From positions 1,381,001-1,445,000 of the forward strand of contig JALDNG010000008.1 in NCBI GenBank assembly GCA_024349245.1: a DNA stretch of 64,000 nucleotides, in the 5' to 3' direction. Position numbers and translations under genes: made by a program. The notes under the pieces are model-generated. The model was not told where the DNA came from and searched no databases. It saw only the letters and a program-made list of their open reading frames with translations. Origin of the DNA: Neodontobutis hainanensis. Taxonomy: Eukaryota; Chordata; Actinopteri; Gobiiformes; Odontobutidae. Position 1 is the first letter of the stretch. The number at the start of each line of letters is the position of its first letter. Of this stretch, positions 58,201 through 64,000 are shown in pieces.

Positions 58201-61200
58201 TGCTGTGAAACTGCTGGTGGTGATGGCTGTGGCTGTAGGACTTCCTATTTTAGCTCTGGCTTACTGGATCACTCCCTGCAGCAGAGTATATTTTATACTT
58301 TACTAAATAATATATATTTTTGAATAAACAAAAGAGTTCCCTTTTTCTGTCGAAGAGGTACAGCTCTCTTCTCACCCTCTGCGTGTCCTGGTGCATTTTA
58401 GGCTGGGAAAGTCATGCGAAGCCCTTTCATGAAGTTTGTGGCCCATGCATCTTCCTTTACAATCTTCCTGGGGCTTCTCATCTTGAATGCTGCTGATCGC
58501 TTTGGAGGAACGACTCTGTTGCCCAACATGACCCATCATCAGCACCCAGAGGGACGTCTCAGCTCCAACCCTTTGCTCTTGTATCGTACAACCACCACAC
58601 ACTTCACATGGATGGAAATCCTTATATTGTCATGGGTCATGGGTAAGAGCAGTAGTAGCAGGTTTTGGAGAGGACACATTAACAACTGTGTGTGTGAATG
58701 GTTTGATTGTGTGGTAGTTATCGCTGTTGTTCTATTTTTAGTAGTCCCTACACTTATACAATTATCATGTATGTCTTGGCCTGTGTGTGGCTGCAGGTAT
58801 GATCTGGGCGGAGGTGAAGGAGATCTGGAGCCAGGGACCCGGGGAGTACCTGCTCGAGCCGTGGAACTTCCTGGACTTTGGGATGCTGGCAATCTTTCTG
58901 GCTTCCTTCAGTTGCCGTGTCTCTGCTTTGAGACACGCTGACTTAGCCCAGTCCTATGTATACAAACATTACACAACACTGATTAATGTCACGCTGCCCC
59001 CTGAGATACACTACTTTACACTGGGTAAGCCACCGTCACACTTTACAGTGTGTCCTCTGTTTCCTCTGTCTATAAACAGAACAGTTTTTTAACAAGGGTT
59101 CAGCAGAACTACTCCCATTCGGGCAAGATATACAGCGATACCAATATAAACACAGTTAATTAAGATTGATGGCAGTACAAAGTAGAAGTAAAACAATTAT
59201 ATAGAATAGTAGTCCTACAGTTATGGTATAGGATGTTAGAAAACAGTTCACTGTACCCCTTTGTTCCATTTAGAATGTACAAATCCATAATTTCAAGCGA
59301 AAAACACTATTGTTTTTTTAACTCACAATCTTTACTCATAGCACGACTCTACTGGCTGCCGTCGGACCCTCAGCTAGTGTCCGAGGGTCTGTACGCAGTG
59401 GCTGTGGTGCTGAGCTTTTCCCGTATCGCTTACATCCTCCCGGCCAACGAGAGCTTCGGTCCACTTCAGATTTCTTTGGGGAGGACGGTCAAAGACATCT
59501 TTAAATTCATGGTTATCTTTATCCTGGTGTTTCTGGCATTTATGATCGGCATGTTTAACCTGTACTCCTACTATCTGGGCGCCAAGCAGAACGATGCTTT
59601 TACCACGTGAGGCCTTTACTGTTCTTACAGGGTCAAACACTATTAGTAGGATGTATATGTATTCTGTGAACTGTTATGTTAACATGAGCTTGTTTTCTCC
59701 TATAATGGAAATTTTCGAACCATTTTCAAATATTGTGAACAGCTGTTTGGAAACTGAAAATCCCATGTGTGGTTTAATCTTTTAAATATTTTGATGAGGA
59801 ATGTAAACAAAGACATAAACAGACTCACTAGACCATCAGTAAAAAGTAAACTTCACAGATGGAACTTTACAGAAGTGGTTTCTGTTGGTCAGCATTTCTA
59901 CTTTAATAATTAATATGTATCATCTTTCTGTGTGTGTTCTGGTCCAGTCTTGAGGAGAGTTTCAAAACATTGTTCTGGGCTATCTTTGGACTTTCAGAAG
60001 TCAAGTCTGTGATAATTAATAATGGACATAAATTCATCGAGAACATTGGCTACGTGCTGTATGGGGTCTACAACGTTACCATGGTGATAGTGCTCCTCAA
60101 CATGCTCATTGCGATGATCAACAGCTCTTTCCAAGAGATTGAGGTGTGTCTGCAGTTTTAGATGAACTCCTTGATAAGTTCATACAATGATCATGAAATT
60201 ACAGTCGGATCTTTTCAATCTTTTGCAGGATGATGCCGATGTTGAGTGGAAATTTGCCCGAGCCAGACTGTGGTTCTCCTACTTCGAAGAGGGAAGGACG
60301 CTGCCTGTGCCTTTTAATCTGGTTCCCAGTCCAAAGTCAGTGCTGGGCTTGGTCACAGCTGTGAGGTCTCTGGTACTACAGCGCGTGTTAGGACACAACG
60401 AGGATAAATCCGAGACACAGCTCAACCAGGTACCTCACTGCATCAGTTCATATTCCACATATAGGTGCAGAGGCGCTGTCTGGAAGATCTTAATGGTTTT
60501 ATAAACGTGTCTTAAAAAAAGCCCTTTGTTTTAGACAACTCAGTACTCAGATTTCTGTCATAGAGATGTAATTAAAGTGGCTTAAATGCGGTATTTACTT
60601 TGATAATGGTTTAGTTATCTTCAATGAATAAACCATTATCTTCACCAAATGACAATAAATACATTGGTGACTTTGCTGTTAATGGAAAAAACATATAATT
60701 TAGCTTTTTCACCATACATGCTTTTAACCAAAACTAGTAACACAAACGTATCTAAACTGCCTTGATGAAACAGGCCGCAAACGTCTTCAGAGCCTGAGCA
60801 CCTCCCAGTGGTTTGGTTGGTAAATGTTTCCTGTAACAAATGAATATAGACTTCCCTTTTCACTTGTTCCAGCTTGGAGAGAGCAAATCTTCCCAATATG
60901 GTTCTTCCTCAAGCCGAACACGTTACCAGGTATGTACATATTTCCTTAACCTTAACGTCTCTGGGAAATTCAGTATAACCGTATGATGTTGTCTGTGTTA
61001 TACAACTAGTCACAATTAGAGTATTGTTTTAATCCACTACTTTTGCAGAAAATTATGAAGAGACTGATAAAACGCTACATCATCAAAGCCCAAGCCGACA
61101 GAGAGAGCGATGAGATCACTGAAGGTAGTAATATGTGACAATTTTTATACATAAATAAAAGCACATGCCACTTTCCGACCTAATACATTTTCTGGTTGTA

Positions 61201-61348
61201 TAAATCTGATTGTTCAGGTGAGCTTAAAGAGATCAAGCAGGACATCTCAAGTCTGCGATACGAGCTGTTAGAGGAGAAATCCCAGAACATGGAAAACCTG
61301 GACGGACTGCTCAAGAGACTGTCAGATGTTGGCACAAAATCAGAGTAG
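55257..61348 (+). CDS. trpc6: TRPC6 cation channel (882 aa, 14 exons)
   Basis: Diacylglycerol-activated, calcium-permeable channel of the TRPC3/6/7 group in the plasma membrane. Exons: 55257-55396, 56023-56351, 56623-56755, 57031-57331, 57422-57607, 58121-58285, 58402-58642, 58797-59024, 59342-59606, 59948-60143, 60229-60429, 60873-60929, 61049-61124, 61218-61348, summing to 2649 nt. Ankyrin repeats lie at about 75-200 (EQRFLDAAEYGNIPEVRRML, YMGQNALQLAVANEHLEVTE) and TRP_2 at about 210-270. Six membrane helices span about 395-735, with the pore motif LFWAIFGLSEV. S6 runs into [20 protein letters not shown], followed by EEGRTLPVPFN, the calmodulin/IP3R-binding KIMKRLIKRY, and a C-terminal coiled coil. 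The start is the only in-frame ATG in an open segment. The choice of TRPC6 over TRPC3/7 rests on synteny with angptl5 and yap1. The linker between the TRP region and the CIRB site is shorter than in human (931 aa). Confidence 0.94.
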
Positions 61349-62144
61349 TGCATTTCTACAATGAGAACAGAGGATGTCCTTATTATCAATTAATGTGAAG
61401 CTTAACCTTAAACTATATACTGTAATAATGTGAATGTAAATTTAAAAGCGGATTTTACCAGTAAATGTATTATTTTCATTTATACATTGTAATAAATAAT
61501 GAGAAAAAATGTATTAAGACTGGCTAAATTTATAGCTACAGTAAATATATATTGAGCAGACTTTAATTCAAGATTGCTCGAGACCAGAACTGAGGCGGCA
61601 TAATTGTGATCTTAATTCTTTTTTTAACACAAACCTTACCTTTGGTGTGAGATCGAACCTGTAATTCAAAACCATTCAATCCAGCTTCAAGATGTACATA
61701 GTTATTTATTTGGGCAGCAGGAAAAATTACACTGGCATGCTTAAAACTAACTAATTTAATCCCAGACACAGAAGTGCAGGCACATATCTCTGGTTGTCAA
61801 TGTGTGTAATTTTATGAAAAAAAATATTATTTGGAAATGTTCAAATTCAATTCACCCTCCTGCAGATAACTCACAGCAGAATCATTTCATAAAGTTTCAT
61901 TTTTTCACAGTCTGTCTTAAAAATAAAGAAATGTAGTGTTTGAAATTCAGGACACTGTTCTACGTTGCAAAAGAAAGTCAATCTAGTGAGTTACATTTAG
62001 GCTATTTTTGGATATTTCAGAAATACATACAAATTAATATATACATTATATTTACATTTAAATATATAATTTCTACGATCAGCAGCTCTATTTATTGTCT
62101 GTTACATGTTTGAAATTCTGTGGAGAAAATGAGGATTAGGTCAG
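61349..62144. other. Convergent 3' ends of trpc6 and arhgap42
   Basis: Only 0.8 kb separates the two stop codons. AATAAA on the plus strand at 61491-61496 can end trpc6. The complement of 62091-62096 reads AATAAA and can end arhgap42. No coding sequence is seen. In human the progesterone receptor gene lies between these two genes. Confidence 0.5.
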
Positions 62145-64000
62145 TCAAATGTAAGTGATGTAGTTTTCAGGGATGAGGCCGGTTCTGCCTTTGTACGAGG
62201 CCTGAAGCCATCCTGGTTCCACCGATGGATACACTGCAAACACAAAGCCCTCAGGTTAAGTCAAGAGCCCTAATGCAAAATATAAATACACCAGGAAGTC
62301 AAAGCAAACTGTGAGTTAAGAGCCCACAATCACTTGGCTTACCATTTCTGAACAGCGCCCCCTGTGGGAAACTGAGCTCATGGCTGTGCTCTGCTTCACA
62401 GGAATAAAGAGCTTTAGCATCCCTAAAAATAACAAATAGGAGCAGTGTTAATTGTATTAATGTGTAAAACTGATCTAAATCAGCCAATCAACCGGAAGGT
62501 AGTAGATTTGATTCCCGCTCTCCCCACAATTCATACTGTCATTGTGTCCTTGGGCAAGACACTTAACCCACCTTGCTCCCAGTGTCCGTAGCACTGGTGT
62601 ATGAATGTGAGTGACTGTGGAGGTGTGTTTGGTGGTAGGAGAAGGTTGAGCGCCGTTTGTGTGGCAGCCCCCCTCTCTGTCTGCCCCAGGAGTGAGTGTG
62701 TGTGAATGGGGTGAGTGGAAGCACGATGTAAAGCGCTTTGGGTGTCCAAGAAGGGTGCAGGAAAGCGCTATATAAATGCATGCCATTTAAATGTATGCCA
62801 TTTAAATGACGTTTAGTTTGAAGTTAACCTACCTTCCTGAAATGTCCAATGCTGAAGAAAACACTGAACTCTCCCGCTGTGGGGCTCTGACTGATGACCT
62901 ACAACACATCCCAATGTCCTTCTTTTAGTTGTAGTTTATTATGCATTATGTCTTACTGTCTTAAGAAAGATAGCTTGAGCTTCTTTTTTCAGACAACATA
63001 AAAAATAAAACCTGGATCTGAGTCTTCGTAGTTTTAGATTTACATAACCTGTGTGACATTTCCGCTTTGACAAATTTAGTCTACCAATAACCGTGCTCGT
63101 CACCACAAGCTTTAATTATAATCATCTGGCAATATAAGATATGAATAATATTTAACAGATACTTACAATAATCCAGGGCTCTGGTATCCATTACTGGAAG
63201 TAGCTGCAATCTGTTTGCTGCTAATATCAGACACACAGCGCATGTGTGAAGGTTTACGTGTCGCTTCCTGTGGGTTCAGAGACATGAGACTCTGCACTGA
63301 ACCGTGACAGCTTTTGTAATCTTTGGACAAAACAAAACAAAAGTGTAAGTTTTTCTTACAAGAAATAGGTGGTTGTAAAAAAAAAACTACCATTTTAAGG
63401 TCCATTAGGACTGCACAGCATTATTCCAAATGTTTTATTATCTTAACATTAACAATCACAAATAAATGATTTAAACCATTGATGGCATTGATGTTTCCAC
63501 TAAAAGCTATGTATTTCTTGTTTGCATTATTTATTTTAATTACCTTCAACTTTTATCACGCTATAGAGACATTCAAGGCATATCATTATCTTAATAATCA
63601 AGATAGTTTTAGCGTATTTTCCTGGTTTTGTGCAGCCATGTTTTGCATTAGTAAGACTGATGTTTTTGTGTCCGTACCCTCTGAGATGTGAAGAGATGTG
63701 AGAGAGGACGATGTGGAGAGATTGTATGGGAACAACGAGGAAGATGACGATGAGGAGGAAGAGGCCATCCTGTAAGTCCTGTGCGGTCGAGATAAACATG
63801 TGTCTGTTACTTTGGTTTCTGCAATGACAGAGTTAGGTGGATCCACTGAGTGAGTGCTCTTTAAGGCACAGGAAGAGGACACTTTATGCATGCCTGCACC
63901 CTCTTTTAAAGCGGAGCAGCACTCCACTGAGGAGTTTTGGAGCGAGGCAGTCGATAAAGACGCCCTCGAGGGGGACCTGGACTCTTTCACTGACGACAAA
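62145..64000 (-). CDS. arhgap42: Rho GTPase-activating protein 42 (GRAF3), C-terminal part; continues past the window
   Basis: GRAF-family RhoGAP that restrains RhoA, in smooth muscle for example. Only the last five exons are here: from the right edge (64000 or beyond) to 63678, 63320-63167, 62898-62833, 62422-62343 and 62233-62145. Splice phases agree at every junction. The visible protein is a serine-rich linker (with a run of nine Ser) followed by the C-terminal SH3 domain: ALYSCEAEHSHELSFPQGAL, then EPGWLQASYKGRTGLIPENY, ending ITYI. The BAR, PH and RhoGAP domains must lie outside the window. GRAF1 (ARHGAP26) and ARHGAP10 end in similar SH3 domains. I prefer ARHGAP42 because it lies beyond TRPC6 in human, with the same convergent orientation. 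Confidence 0.85.
62487..62795 (+). mobile_element. SINE-type repeat in the penultimate region of arhgap42
   Basis: Lies in the intron between arhgap42 exons 62898-62833 and 62422-62343, opposite to the gene. It has a B-box-like GATTTGATTCCC and then TGTCCTTGGGCAAGACACTT. The tail GTAAAGCGCTTTGGGTGTCC, then GCGCTATATAAATGCATGCC, is a widespread fish SINE/LINE-tail signature. It ends in a short ATGCCATTTAA direct repeat. Confidence 0.65.

Overview
The window is nuclear DNA of a bony fish, most likely a teleost. The genes are vertebrate multi-exon genes with GT-AG introns. Introns are short (about 70 bases to 2 kb), the background is AT-rich, and the transposon relics are fish-type (Tc1-like, tRNA-like SINEs, LINE tails). 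I cannot name the species. Ten protein genes were resolved exon by exon. For each of the nine complete genes the summed exon length is an exact multiple of three and ends in a stop codon. The tenth gene runs off the right edge.

Region 1 (1-31.4 kb, all on the plus strand) corresponds to genes scattered on human chromosome 17q. In order they are aldolase C, PIGS, SRSF1, DYNLL2, HEATR6, DDX52 and RPL23A. These are housekeeping genes for glycolysis, GPI-anchor attachment, splicing, dynein light chain, a HEAT-repeat protein, rRNA processing and the ribosome. Two rpl23a introns carry box C/D snoRNAs (SNORD4-like and SNORD42-like). Their guide sequences match the adjacent 18S targets U121 and U116. 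A ~0.5 kb satellite of about 26-bp units separates pigs and srsf1.

Region 2 (33-64 kb) corresponds to human 11q22: birc2 (minus), yap1 (minus), angptl5 (plus), trpc6 (plus) and the 3' end of arhgap42 (minus, partial). Order and orientation agree with human. CEP126, CFAP300 and PGR, which interrupt this block in human, are not visible at the expected places, and only one of BIRC2/BIRC3 is present. Birc2 and Yap1 are regulators of cell survival and growth, Angptl5 is a secreted fibrinogen-domain protein, Trpc6 is a cation channel, and Arhgap42 is a RhoGAP.

The two blocks meet between 31.4 and 33.0 kb, where a nearly full-length but broken Tc1-like transposon lies. Other repeats are a TTAA-flanked MITE in heatr6, a LINE 3' tail in birc2, a probable Penelope-like 3' fragment and two SINEs. 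Points worth a second look are a textbook NF-kB site at the predicted birc2 promoter, quadruplex-forming G tracts upstream of yap1 and in the srsf1 3' UTR, several perfect 13-bp hairpins, and a ~30-bp echo of an srsf1 coding exon 1.6 kb downstream. I see no prokaryote-type system, CRISPR array or intact virus.
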